In this document: positions 56,910 through 64,000 of the stretch, in pieces
Layout of the letters: each line of letters starts with the position of its first letter
Numbering within the stretch: position 1 is the first letter of the stretch
Assembly (NCBI GenBank): GCA_913055155.1
Contig: CAJXJR010000007.1
Coordinates: forward strand, 1 to 64,000
DNA: 64,000 nt
Direction of reading: 5' to 3'
Origin: an uncultured Erythrobacter sp.
GTDB taxonomy: Bacteria > Pseudomonadota > Alphaproteobacteria > Sphingomonadales > Sphingomonadaceae
Translations under genes and position numbers: made by a program
Notes under the pieces: generated by a model
Seen by the model: the letters and a program-made list of their open reading frames with translations, nothing else
Database searches by the model: none
What the model was told of the DNA's origin: nothing

Positions 56910-59900
56910 TCAGCCGTGCAGCAGGTTGCGCGCCTGGCTGGCAATCTGCGCCAGCATCGCAGGGCCAACCGGGGCGGCAGACTGGGCACGACCGATCATG
57001 CGCCGGAATTGCTCGACCGACCTGGCGTTGGCATCTGCCCAATCCTCGATCGCTTCCAGCGGATCGCCGGCGGACTTGCCGCGCTTTCCGGCCAGGCCGC
57101 GCAGGAATTCGAAGCGCATGGCCTGGAAATCCCGCGCCAGACCAGCCACCAGCAGGCGTTCCCATGGATCCGAGGGCGACATCACGGCAGCGCGCGACTG
57201 TGCCCAGTCGATGCCCAGCAGGTTGCCGAGCCGGATAAAGGCATTGGCGAGCGCAAGCGGCGCGATGCCGGTGTCGCTGGCAAGCCGCGCGAGGCCGATT
57301 GCGCCGTCGATGGCGAACAGCCGGGCCACGCTCTCGGCCAGGTCCTGCGGCGCGCCCTTGTCGATCATCGCATTGGCAATATCGTCGACGTGCGCTTTTG
57401 CCTCATCGCCCAGCAGGGTGTCGGCGTGCTGCGTCAGTTCGGCGACGCTTTCGCCGATCTCGTCCTGCAGCGCCGACGGCGACATCGTCCCGCCACCGGA
57501 ACGCAGCAGGTCGGCAATATGGCTGCGCAGCGCAAGCGCCGCCTGGTCGAACAGCATCAGGCGCGCGGTTTCGGGCATCTGCGCGCTTTCCAGTGCGGCC
57601 CAGACCTCTTCCATGCCCACCAGCTTGACCGCCCCGATGAAGGCATTGCCGATGGTCTCCAGCCCGGCACCTTCCTCTTCCGCCAGTTCGAAGGGGTGCA
57701 GCATGCCCATGCGGTTGACGATCATGTTGGCCACGACCGTGCCGACGATTTCCTTGCGCAGGCGGTGGCCGAGCACCTGTTTGCGGAAGTTTTCCTGCAT
57801 TTGCGGCGGGAAATCGCCGAGGACCAGCGCATCGGCGGCATCGTCGGGCGCCAGCGGGCTTTGTTCCACCGCGTCCTGCAGCACCAGCTTGGAATAGGAC
57901 AGCAGGACCGCCAGTTCGGGCCGGGTCAGGCCCCTGCCGTCAGCCGCGCGGCGCTTCAGGTCTTCGGCATCGCCAAGCCCTTCGTTGCGGCGATCGAGCC
58001 CGCCCAGCAGTTCGAGTGAATCGATCAACTGGCCCAGGGCGCCCACCGCGCGGTCACCCCCCTGTTCGGCGATCGAGAGCGCCAGCGCCTGCAGCCGGTT
58101 GTCTTCCAGCACCAGCTCGGCAACTTCGTCGGTCATGTCCTTCAGCAGGGCGTTGCGGCGATCCTCCGACAGGCGTCCGCCGGCGCGTGCGGCAGCCAGG
58201 GCGATCTTGATGTTCACCTCGTTATCCGAGCAATCGACGCCGGCGGAATTATCGATGAAGTCGGTGTTCACGCGCCCGCCCTGCAGGGCGAATTCGATGC
58301 GTCCCGCCTGCGTCACGCCCAGGTTGGCACCTTCGCCAATCACCTTGGCACGCAGCTGCGAGGCATCGACGCGCAAGCCGTCGTTGGCAGGGTCGCCGAC
58401 ATCGGCGTGGCTTTCATCGCTCGACTTCACATAGGTGCCGATGCCGCCGAACCAGATCAGGTCGTTGGGGCTTTTCAGCACGGCGGAGATCAGGCTTTCC
58501 GGGTCGATCCCGCCGTCCTTCAGGTCGCCGTCCTCTATGCCCAGCGCGCGCATGGCGGCCTGCGACAGCTCGATCTTCTTCATCGAGCGCGGGAACACCC
58601 CGCCGCCCTTGGAGATCAGCTTGGTGTCATAGTCCGCCCAGCTCGAGCGGGGCAGCTCGAACAGGCGCTTGCGCTCCTTCCAGCTGGCTGCGGGATCGGG
58701 ATCGGGATCGATGAGCACGTGTCGGTGGTCGAAGGCAGCGACCAGCTTGATCGCCTTGGACAGCAGCATGCCGTTGCCGAACACGTCGCCCGACATGTCG
58801 CCGCAGCCCACCACGCGCACCGGGTCCTCCTGCACGTCCACGCCCATTTCCAGGAAATGGCGCTGCACGCTGATCCACGCGCCCTTGGCGGTGATACCCA
58901 TGGCCTTGTGGTCATAGCCGTTGGAGCCGCCGCTGGCGAAGGCATCGCCCAGCCAGAAATCATGTTCCAGCGCGATGGCATTGGCGGTGTCGGAGAAGGT
59001 GGCCGTGCCCTTGTCGGCGGCAACCACGAAATAGGGATCCTCGCCGTCGTGGATGACCACGTCCTGCGGGTGCACGACCTTGTCGCCTTCGTAGTTGTCG
59101 GTGATCGACAGCAGCGTACGGATGAACAGCTTGTAGCTTTCCTTGCCTTCGGCGAACCAGGCATCGCGGTCCACCGCCGGATTGGGCAGGCGCTTGGGGT
59201 AGAAGCCGCCTTTCGCGCCGGTGGGCACGATCACGGCATTCTTCACCTTCTGCGCCTTCATCAGGCCCAGGATCTCGGTGCGGAAGTCGTCGCGCCGGTC
59301 GGACCAGCGCAGGCCGCCGCGCGCCACGGGGCCGGCGCGCAGGTGCACGCCTTCGACACGGCGCGAATAGACGAAGATCTCGCGCCATGGCACGGGCTTG
59401 GGCAAGCCGGGCACCTGGGCGGAATCGATCTTGAAGGCCAGCGCCTCTGCCGCCGAGGGGGCAAAGGCATTGGTGCGCAGCACGGCGCGCAGGGTGGTCC
59501 AGTAAAGGCGCAGGATGCGATCGTCGTTGATCGCCGAAACCTCGGCCAGCCCGGCGCGGATATCGTCTTCCAGCGCCTCGGCGGCCTTGGCCCTGTCGCC
59601 CTTCGCTTTCGGATCGTGGAGCGCGGCAAACAGTTGCACCAGGCCGCGGGTTACCTTGGGCGCGCCGGCCAGGGCATCCACCACGGTATAGATGGTGAAG
59701 GCGATGTTGACCTGCCGCAGGTAGCGATAGAAGCCGCGCAGCCAGTCGGTTTCCTGCGCCACCAGGCTGCAGGCGATGACGAGGCGGTTGAACACGTCGT
59801 CTTCCGCGCGCTCGTTGAGGACGGCGGCGATGGCTTCCTCGATTGCGTCGGCACGCGCCAGCAATTGGTCGTGGGTCACGCCCACCGGCAGGCCAAGGGT

Positions 59901-61652
59901 GAAATCGTGGATCGTGCCGGCATCCTCGCCCTGCAGCGGGGAGGGCAGCTCGGAGAGCACGCGGAAGCCGAAGTTCTCCAGCGCGGGCACGGCATCGGAC
60001 AGCGGCAACGAACCCTGGTGCTGGTACACCTTCAGCCGCAGCCGGTTATCCTCGTCGGCCTCCGAATGGTACAGCCGCACGTCGCGGCCGGCCCCGCCAT
60101 CCTCGGCATGGGTGGCCAGCTGGCGCAGGCGCGCGATATCGGCGGCGGCCTCCGCCGGGCTATAGGTGTTGCGATAGAAGGTGGGGAAACTGTCGGCATA
60201 GCGTACAGCCAGCGCCGCCGCGCGACCGGGCTCCTCGGTCTCGGCAAGCGCGTCTTCCACGGCATCGTGCCAGCCACGCAGCATCTCGCTCAGCGCGCGG
60301 TCGACGGCTTCGGCATCGACGGCGCTATCCTTGCCGCGGAAATCCATGACATAGCGCAGCAGCGCCAGGTTGCCGCCTTCGACCATCAGGCTCCAGTCCA
60401 GCGTGCGGGCGCCGGTTTCGCTCTCCAGCAGGTCCTGCACCTGCAGGCGCACGGCGGTGGAAATCATGTCGCGCGGCAGCCAGACGAAGCCGAACACGTG
60501 GCGCCCCAGCGGCGCGGTGACCAGCGTAGCGCGCGGGCGCGGGCGATCGGTCAGGCCCATCATCGCCGTCGCGACGCGGGTGATATCATCGTCGGAAAAG
60601 CTGATGATGACATCGTGCGGCAGCGCGGTGAGCGCGTGGACCAGCGACTTGTAGTCGTGGCTGCCGGGCTCGAAATCCAGCCGGTCCATGATCGTCTTCA
60701 GCTGCTGGCGCAGCACCGGCACGCTGTCGGGCGAGGCAACCAGCGCGGCGCTGGTCCAGATTCCGGCGTGCACGCTAAGCGCGGCGACACGGCCCTTTTC
60801 CATCTGCGGCACGATGAACAGGTCCAGCGGCACGCGGCGATGCACCTTGGCCAGGCGATTGGCCTTGATGATCAGCGGTGCGCGGCCCTTGTGACCCGGC
60901 TGGCCATCGCCGTCGCCATCGAACCAGGCAAAGGCCTTGGCAAAGGCCTCGTCCGCCAGCAGGTCGGGCGTGGAGGCGCGGCAGATGCCGAACTGTTCGG
61001 TCTGCTTGCCGTCGCGCCGGCGAGTGACGTGGCCAAGCTGCGTCATCATGCCGCCGGCAAGCCAGCGCAGCAGCGCGGCGCCTTCGGCATCGGGCAGGCG
61101 GTCGGCATCGGCGTTCATGGAATCGACCATTTTCGGCCAGTCGGCAACGGCGGCGCGCACGTCGAGCACCGAGGCCTTCAGGTCGGCTTCCAGCGCGCGG
61201 CGTTCCTTCGCGTCGATGCGCGGGGTCTCGATGTAGACCCAGCTTTCCTTCTTCTCGCCCGTGCCGTCGCCTTCGGGCACGTCCGTCAGCGCGCCTTCGC
61301 TGCGGCGGACCGGCAGCACCGGGTGAACGAGCACGTCGATGGGCAGGCCGCGGGCAGCCATGGTGGCAGCGATCGAATCCACCAGGAACGGCATGTCCTT
61401 GTTGATCACCGCAACATGCATGCAGCGGTGGTCGTGCGCTTCGGAACGCAGGAGGATCGAGGCCTGGCCATCCTCACGCTGGCGTGCAGCCTCGATCAGG
61501 AATGCCGCCGCCCGGTCCAGCCGCTCGCCTTCGAGCAGCGTTTCCCCGGGCAAGAGCGAATCGCTGATCCGTTCCTTCAGCACGGCGACAAAGCCCCGCT
61601 CTTCCTTGGTGAGATCCTTGAAAGCCGCGGACGCGCTGTCACTCTTTGCCAT
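56910..61652 (-). CDS. gdhZ: Large NAD-specific glutamate dehydrogenase (GDH180 type)
   Basis: A 1580-residue enzyme converting glutamate to 2-oxoglutarate and ammonia with NAD. An N-terminal regulatory half with ACT-like repeats leads to the catalytic domain at about 780-1230. Visible there are ARGGLRWSDRRDDFRTEIL, the GAKGGFYPK catalytic lysine region and GCGDMSGDVFGNGML. A long helical C-terminal domain follows. I chose the ATG at 61652, after GGAGATGAAGC; a longer frame upstream runs through non-coding sequence. The size matches the 180-kDa class. Confidence 0.94.
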   Translation of the reverse strand: MAKSDSASAAFKDLTKEERGFVAVLKERISDSLLPGETLLEGERLDRAAAFLIEAARQREDGQASILLRSEAHDHRCMHVAVINKDMPFLVDSIAATMAARGLPIDVLVHPVLPVRRSEGALTDVPEGDGTGEKKESWVYIETPRIDAKERRALEADLKASVLDVRAAVADWPKMVDSMNADADRLPDAEGAALLRWLAGGMMTQLGHVTRRRDGKQTEQFGICRASTPDLLADEAFAKAFAWFDGDGDGQPGHKGRAPLIIKANRLAKVHRRVPLDLFIVPQMEKGRVAALSVHAGIWTSAALVASPDSVPVLRQQLKTIMDRLDFEPGSHDYKSLVHALTALPHDVIISFSDDDITRVATAMMGLTDRPRPRATLVTAPLGRHVFGFVWLPRDMISTAVRLQVQDLLESETGARTLDWSLMVEGGNLALLRYVMDFRGKDSAVDAEAVDRALSEMLRGWHDAVEDALAETEEPGRAAALAVRYADSFPTFYRNTYSPAEAAADIARLRQLATHAEDGGAGRDVRLYHSEADEDNRLRLKVYQHQGSLPLSDAVPALENFGFRVLSELPSPLQGEDAGTIHDFTLGLPVGVTHDQLLARADAIEEAIAAVLNERAEDDVFNRLVIACSLVAQETDWLRGFYRYLRQVNIAFTIYTVVDALAGAPKVTRGLVQLFAALHDPKAKGDRAKAAEALEDDIRAGLAEVSAINDDRILRLYWTTLRAVLRTNAFAPSAAEALAFKIDSAQVPGLPKPVPWREIFVYSRRVEGVHLRAGPVARGGLRWSDRRDDFRTEILGLMKAQKVKNAVIVPTGAKGGFYPKRLPNPAVDRDAWFAEGKESYKLFIRTLLSITDNYEGDKVVHPQDVVIHDGEDPYFVVAADKGTATFSDTANAIALEHDFWLGDAFASGGSNGYDHKAMGITAKGAWISVQRHFLEMGVDVQEDPVRVVGCGDMSGDVFGNGMLLSKAIKLVAAFDHRHVLIDPDPDPAASWKERKRLFELPRSSWADYDTKLISKGGGVFPRSMKKIELSQAAMRALGIEDGDLKDGGIDPESLISAVLKSPNDLIWFGGIGTYVKSSDESHADVGDPANDGLRVDASQLRAKVIGEGANLGVTQAGRIEFALQGGRVNTDFIDNSAGVDCSDNEVNIKIALAAARAGGRLSEDRRNALLKDMTDEVAELVLEDNRLQALALSIAEQGGDRAVGALGQLIDSLELLGGLDRRNEGLGDAEDLKRRAADGRGLTRPELAVLLSYSKLVLQDAVEQSPLAPDDAADALVLGDFPPQMQENFRKQVLGHRLRKEIVGTVVANMIVNRMGMLHPFELAEEEGAGLETIGNAFIGAVKLVGMEEVWAALESAQMPETARLMLFDQAALALRSHIADLLRSGGGTMSPSALQDEIGESVAELTQHADTLLGDEAKAHVDDIANAMIDKGAPQDLAESVARLFAIDGAIGLARLASDTGIAPLALANAFIRLGNLLGIDWAQSRAAVMSPSDPWERLLVAGLARDFQAMRFEFLRGLAGKRGKSAGDPLEAIEDWADANARSVEQFRRMIGRAQSAAPVGPAMLAQIASQARNLLHG

Positions 61653-61805
61653 GCCTGCTTCATCTCCTCTGGAGCGGCGGCACCACAGCCGGCCCCCGCG
61701 ACTCCCTCTTCCAGCGTTGCTCCTTACCGGAAGTTCCCGCGCGCCTCTATCGCTGTGAAACCTCGGACGCCAGTAATTTGTTTCAGATGAAACTTTGCTT
61801 GGTTT

Positions 61806-61920
61806 ACGCACCTGCCTCCGCAGGTGCGTCCTCGCTAGACGCGCTCCGGTTGGCCTGAGGCCCTCTTCGAGTCCGCTACGCGCCCGCTGCGGGCGACCAT
61901 TCGGCCTTGCGGTCGCCTAG
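61806..61920. repeat. Structured intergenic repeat, copy B (inverted relative to A)
   Basis: Contains ACGCACCTGC-CTCC-GCAGGTGCGT (perfect 10-bp stem, 61806-61829), GGCCTGAGGCC, CGCCCGCTGCGGGCG (61881-61895) and GGCGACC...GGTCGCC (61893-61917). Read on the minus strand it follows the order of copy A: CGACCGCAAGG, CGCCCGCAGCGGGCG, then GCGAGGACGC entering a terminal hairpin. The terminal stems differ in sequence but both pair perfectly. Confidence 0.75.
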
Positions 61921-61947
61921 GTGCTGTCCGTTCCCTTCATCTCGTCA

Positions 61948-61967
61948 CCCCGGACTTGATCCGGGGC
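61948..61967. repeat. Short palindromic repeat CCCCGGA-N5-TCCGGGG
   Basis: CCCCGGACTTGATCCGGGG has 7-bp perfect arms and a 5-base loop. Elements with this core are widespread as dispersed palindromes in alphaproteobacteria. It lies immediately after the stop of the LLM gene and may act as its terminator hairpin or mRNA 3' end. Only one copy is in the window. Confidence 0.7.
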
Positions 61968-61972
61968 CCAGC

Positions 61973-62956
61973 TTATCCTCGCACCGCCTCCATGATGAGC
62001 CGCAACGACTCCCGCCGGGCTGCGGGATCGTGGGTGGCGCCGGAGACGATGATCTCGTCGGCCTGCGTGCGCTCGATAAAGCGCCCGATCTTCTCGCGCA
62101 CCGTGACGGGCGAGCCCACCGCGCGGGCCACGTCCATGCTTTCCAGCATGGCACGCGCCTGCGGCGGCAGGCTGTCGCGATAGCCGGGGACGGGCGGCGG
62201 CAGCTTGCCCGGATCGCCGCTGCGCAGGCGCACGAAGGCCTGGTCCTGGCTGCTGGCGAGCAGTTCGGCCTCGGCGTCGCTGTCGGCGCACATCACGCTC
62301 ATCGCCGCCATCACGTGCGGCTTGTCCAGCGCTTCGGACGGGCGGAAATCCTGGCGGTAGATACGCAGCGCCTCGTCCAGATGGGTCGGCGCGAAGTGGC
62401 TGGCGAAGGCGTAGGGCAGGCCCAGTTTCGCGGCCAGCTGCGCGCCGAACAGGCTGGAGCCGAGCATCCACAGCTCCACCTTGGCGCCAAGGCCCGGTGT
62501 GGCGGTGATCGGCAAGTCGAGATCGCCCGTCAGCAGGGCGCGCAGTTCCACCACGTCCTGCGGGAAATATTCCGAGGCTGCCTGCAGGTTCTTGCGCAGT
62601 GCCTGGCCGATGATCGGGGCGGAACCCGGCGCGCGGCCAAGGCCCAGGTCCACCCGGCCCGGAAACAGTGCATCGAGCGCGCCGAACTGCTCGGCAATCA
62701 CGAAGGGGTTGTGGTTGGGCAGCATGATCCCGCCTGCGCCGATGCGGATCGTCTTGGTAACATGGCCAATGTGGCTGATCACGACCGAGGTCGGACCTCC
62801 GGCGATGCCCTCGCTGGCATGGTGCTCGGCCACCCAGAAGCGTTTGTAGCCCGCAGCCTCCGCAGCCTGCGCCAGCTGGCCGGATTCGCTGATGGCTTCG
62901 GAGACATTGCTGCCTTCGCGCACCGGCACGAGGTCGAGAACGGCAAGGTCGGTCAT
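61973..62956 (-). CDS. LLM-class flavin-dependent oxidoreductase
   Basis: A 327-residue luciferase-like monooxygenase-family barrel. LDLVPVREGSNVSEAI at the start, WVAEHHASEGIAGG and AGGIMLPNHNPFVIAEQFGALD are family hallmarks (bacterial luciferase alpha/beta-like, the MsnO8/YhbW-type group). It uses FMNH2 or F420-like cofactors; the cofactor is not certain. Its ATG overlaps the stop of the upstream alpha/beta hydrolase gene. Confidence 0.9.
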   Translation of the reverse strand: MTDLAVLDLVPVREGSNVSEAISESGQLAQAAEAAGYKRFWVAEHHASEGIAGGPTSVVISHIGHVTKTIRIGAGGIMLPNHNPFVIAEQFGALDALFPGRVDLGLGRAPGSAPIIGQALRKNLQAASEYFPQDVVELRALLTGDLDLPITATPGLGAKVELWMLGSSLFGAQLAAKLGLPYAFASHFAPTHLDEALRIYRQDFRPSEALDKPHVMAAMSVMCADSDAEAELLASSQDQAFVRLRSGDPGKLPPPVPGYRDSLPPQARAMLESMDVARAVGSPVTVREKIGRFIERTQADEIIVSGATHDPAARRESLRLIMEAVRG

Positions 62957-63675
62957 AGCGCGCCCACCGTGCGCAGCAGCAGGGCGATATCGCCGTCGCG
63001 GCTGAGGCGATGGTCGCCGCCCTTTACCAGCGTGACCTGCACGTCCTCGCTGGCCAGGGCCCGGGCGAGGCGCAGAGAGATTTCGGGTGGCACGTCGGTA
63101 TCCTCCTGCCCGTGCAGCAGCCGGACGGGCGCAGTGATCGGAATGTCGCTGCCCAGCAGCTTCAGCCTTTCCGCATCGTTCCAGAACAAGGCGTGGGTGG
63201 GCGTGGGATCATAGCCGTAGTTGTTCTCTTCGTAGATGGTGACTCCGGCGCGCAGCTGGCTTTTCTGCACCTCGTCGAAGCCCCAGTCCGAAAAATCGGG
63301 CGCGGCGGCAATGCCGACCAGGGCGTGCAGCCTGTCGCCAAGCGCCATGCCCACCAGCAGCATCAGCCAGCCACCCATGGAGGAGCCGATCACGATCACG
63401 GCGTCGGCTGCCACCTTCGCCTCCACCATTGCCAGCACCTCGTCACGCCACTGGCTCAGCGATCCGTCGGCAAAGTCGCCTTCGCTCTTGCCGCAACCCG
63501 AATAGTCGAGCAGCAGGCATTCGCGCCCGTTCGCGGCGCACCAGTCGAAGACAGCAGTCGCCTTGCCGCCGTCCATGTCGGACATGTAACCGGGCAGGAA
63601 CACCATGGACGGGCCAGTGCCCGCACAGTGGCGATAGGCGATCCGGTTGCCGCCGATTTCGAGTGTTTCAACCAT
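62953..63675 (-). CDS. Alpha/beta hydrolase
   Basis: A 240-residue cytosolic hydrolase. FLPGYMSDMDGGKA is the oxyanion region, the nucleophile elbow is VIGSSMGGWLML, the acid is in GQEDTDVP and the His in KGGDHRLS. It resembles small carboxylesterase/thioesterase-like hydrolases. It is coupled by ATGA to the LLM oxidoreductase, which suggests a joint but unknown reaction. Confidence 0.87.
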   Translation of the reverse strand: MVETLEIGGNRIAYRHCAGTGPSMVFLPGYMSDMDGGKATAVFDWCAANGRECLLLDYSGCGKSEGDFADGSLSQWRDEVLAMVEAKVAADAVIVIGSSMGGWLMLLVGMALGDRLHALVGIAAAPDFSDWGFDEVQKSQLRAGVTIYEENNYGYDPTPTHALFWNDAERLKLLGSDIPITAPVRLLHGQEDTDVPPEISLRLARALASEDVQVTLVKGGDHRLSRDGDIALLLRTVGAL

Positions 63676-63704
63676 CCCCGCTTACATGGCGACCCGATGC
63701 ATTG

Positions 63705-63733
63705 GTGACAATGCAGCAATTGGCCCTTATGTC
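63705..63733 (+). promoter_or_regulatory. Candidate promoter of the thrS leader
   Basis: GTGACA at 63705-63710 and TATGTC at 63728-63733 are 17 bases apart. A start of transcription about 7 bases further on would fall at or just before the ATG at 63741, making the leader reading frame leaderless, as known for the trp leader of some alphaproteobacteria. Visual match only. Confidence 0.4.
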
Positions 63734-63740
63734 TGCGGCG

Positions 63741-63812
63741 ATGGCCAAGCATGTGACTACCACCACCACTACTACCACCTCGGGCAACCGGGGGCGGATG
63801 GTCGTGGGTTGA
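63741..63812 (+). CDS. Threonine-rich leader peptide upstream of thrS
   Basis: A 23-residue reading frame with eight consecutive threonine codons (ACT/ACC mix, 63756-63779), beginning MAKHV and ending SGNRGRMVVG with TGA at 63810. In-frame ATGs also occur at 63711 and 63729, but none has a ribosome-binding site. It resembles the E. coli thrL peptide in design, not in sequence. Ribosome stalling at these codons when charged tRNA-Thr is scarce would control the structures downstream and so thrS expression. That function is inferred from position and codon content. Confidence 0.75.
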   Translation: MAKHVTTTTTTTTSGNRGRMVVG

Positions 63813-63943
63813 CGCACGAGCATCGCCACCCGGTTTCGGGTGGCGCGGCGTCCTCCCGAAATCGGCAGCAAAGTGAACGTCGCTCTTCAAGCGCGCGCAG
63901 GCTTGTGCCATGGCGCGCGCACACGCGATGGAATGATGGTGCA
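63813..63943 (+). promoter_or_regulatory. Hairpin-rich leader (attenuator) region of thrS
   Basis: Two strong hairpins precede thrS. CGCCACCCG-GTTT-CGGGTGGCG (63824-63845) is a perfect 9-bp stem. GCGCGCGC...GCGCGCGC (63891-63920) has an inner GGC-TTGT-GCC. The GG-rich end of the leader frame (63790-63809) could pair either with the Thr codons or with the first hairpin. No T run follows either hairpin, so the mechanism may be occlusion of the ribosome-binding site or Rho-dependent rather than classical intrinsic termination. Confidence 0.55.
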
Positions 63944-64000
63944 ATGACCGAACTCTTGAAAATCAGCCTGCCCGACGGATCGGTGCGCGAAATGGAACCC
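63944..64000 (+). CDS. thrS: Threonyl-tRNA synthetase, N-terminal end (partial)
   Basis: The last 19 codons of the window read MTELLKISLPDGSVREMEP, the beginning of the TGS domain of threonyl-tRNA synthetase, and the frame continues past the edge. The ATG at 63944 has a GGAATGATGG upstream. The preceding threonine-codon leader strongly supports the identification. Confidence 0.85.
   Translation, partial: MTELLKISLPDGSVREMEP

Larger units (their letters stand above)
61653..61972. other. 320-base intergenic region with promoter of gdhZ and repeats
   Basis: It contains the gdhZ leader (61653 to about 61800), the second copy of the structured repeat (61806-61920) and a short alphaproteobacterial palindrome (61948-61967). 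I saw no reading frame with a plausible start or family in it. Confidence 0.55.

Noticed and set aside
58407-61790. A 1127-codon open frame on the plus strand
   Set aside because: It lies wholly opposite gdhZ, whose catalytic motifs are unmistakable. Long antisense frames are expected at this GC content; its translation has no domain and is His/Gln/Arg rich.
63756-63779. Threonine-codon run as a simple ACC microsatellite
   Set aside because: ACT and ACC codons are mixed, the frame has a start and stop, and it precedes thrS; a coding leader explains it better.

Overview
The window is high-GC, tightly packed bacterial chromosome, most probably from an alphaproteobacterium of the Sphingomonadales (Erythrobacteraceae/Sphingomonadaceae type). 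The grounds are gene content and style: rpe-heparinase-purH, a giant 1580-residue NAD-glutamate dehydrogenase, a POT transporter beside exported amidohydrolases, a sphingomonad-type TonB-dependent receptor, frequent GTG starts and many ATGA/GTGA overlaps. No phage, insertion sequence or CRISPR array was seen. The genus cannot be fixed by reading alone.

Region by region. (1) 83-4434, minus strand: phaC, a MaoC-phosphotransacetylase fusion and ackA form an operon for polyester storage and acetyl-phosphate metabolism. It diverges from (2) 4604-11171, plus strand: a complete nine-gene alternative F-type ATPase operon in the order D-C-Q-R-B-E-F-A-G (an N-ATPase), with a b subunit fused to a delta-like tail and a two-carboxylate c subunit. 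(3) 11199-24891: housekeeping and small genes, including tRNA-Arg(CCG), an M20 amidohydrolase, a diacylglycerol-kinase-like gene coupled to a putative Tam41-like nucleotidyltransferase, rpe, a heparinase-like gene, purH, exported msrA, a Fur-family regulator and dxs. (4) 24888-31074: NnrU, two exported amidohydrolase-fold proteins (one without metal ligands), a POT transporter, a YtrA-type GntR regulator and ihfB.

(5) 31189-46786 is the main accessory region. A TonB receptor and a CmcJ/NvfI-type oxygenase gene precede two convergent operons. The plus-strand operon (35051-42124) encodes two serine-hydrolase esterases, a carboxymuconolactone-decarboxylase-like protein, two NTF2-fold proteins, two SDRs and a phytoene-dehydrogenase-like flavoprotein. 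The minus-strand operon (46786-42454) encodes a GMC oxidoreductase, two lactonase-like metallo-hydrolases and a hydroxyisobutyrate-dehydrogenase-like enzyme. Each operon has a near-identical palindrome (TAACG-AW-CGTTA) just upstream of its first gene, so the two look like one regulon. The gene set suggests uptake, oxidation and ester or lactone opening of a cyclic compound; the substrate is unknown.

(6) 46896-55489: tRNA-Leu(TAA), a tandem PilZ protein, a UGM-like flavoprotein, GtrA, an STT3-like GT-C membrane protein, Tat-exported msrB, an ABC exporter and queG. (7) 55490-64000: two copies of a structured intergenic repeat, a ferredoxin-reductase-like flavoprotein, gdhZ, an LLM oxidoreductase, an alpha/beta hydrolase, and finally the start of thrS. 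Upstream of thrS is a short reading frame with eight consecutive threonine codons followed by strong hairpins, a likely threonine attenuator.

The best candidates for undescribed biology are the palindrome-bounded catabolic regulon, the thrS leader, the DAG-kinase/Tam41-like pair, the structured repeats, and the STT3-like protein without an obvious acceptor-binding motif.
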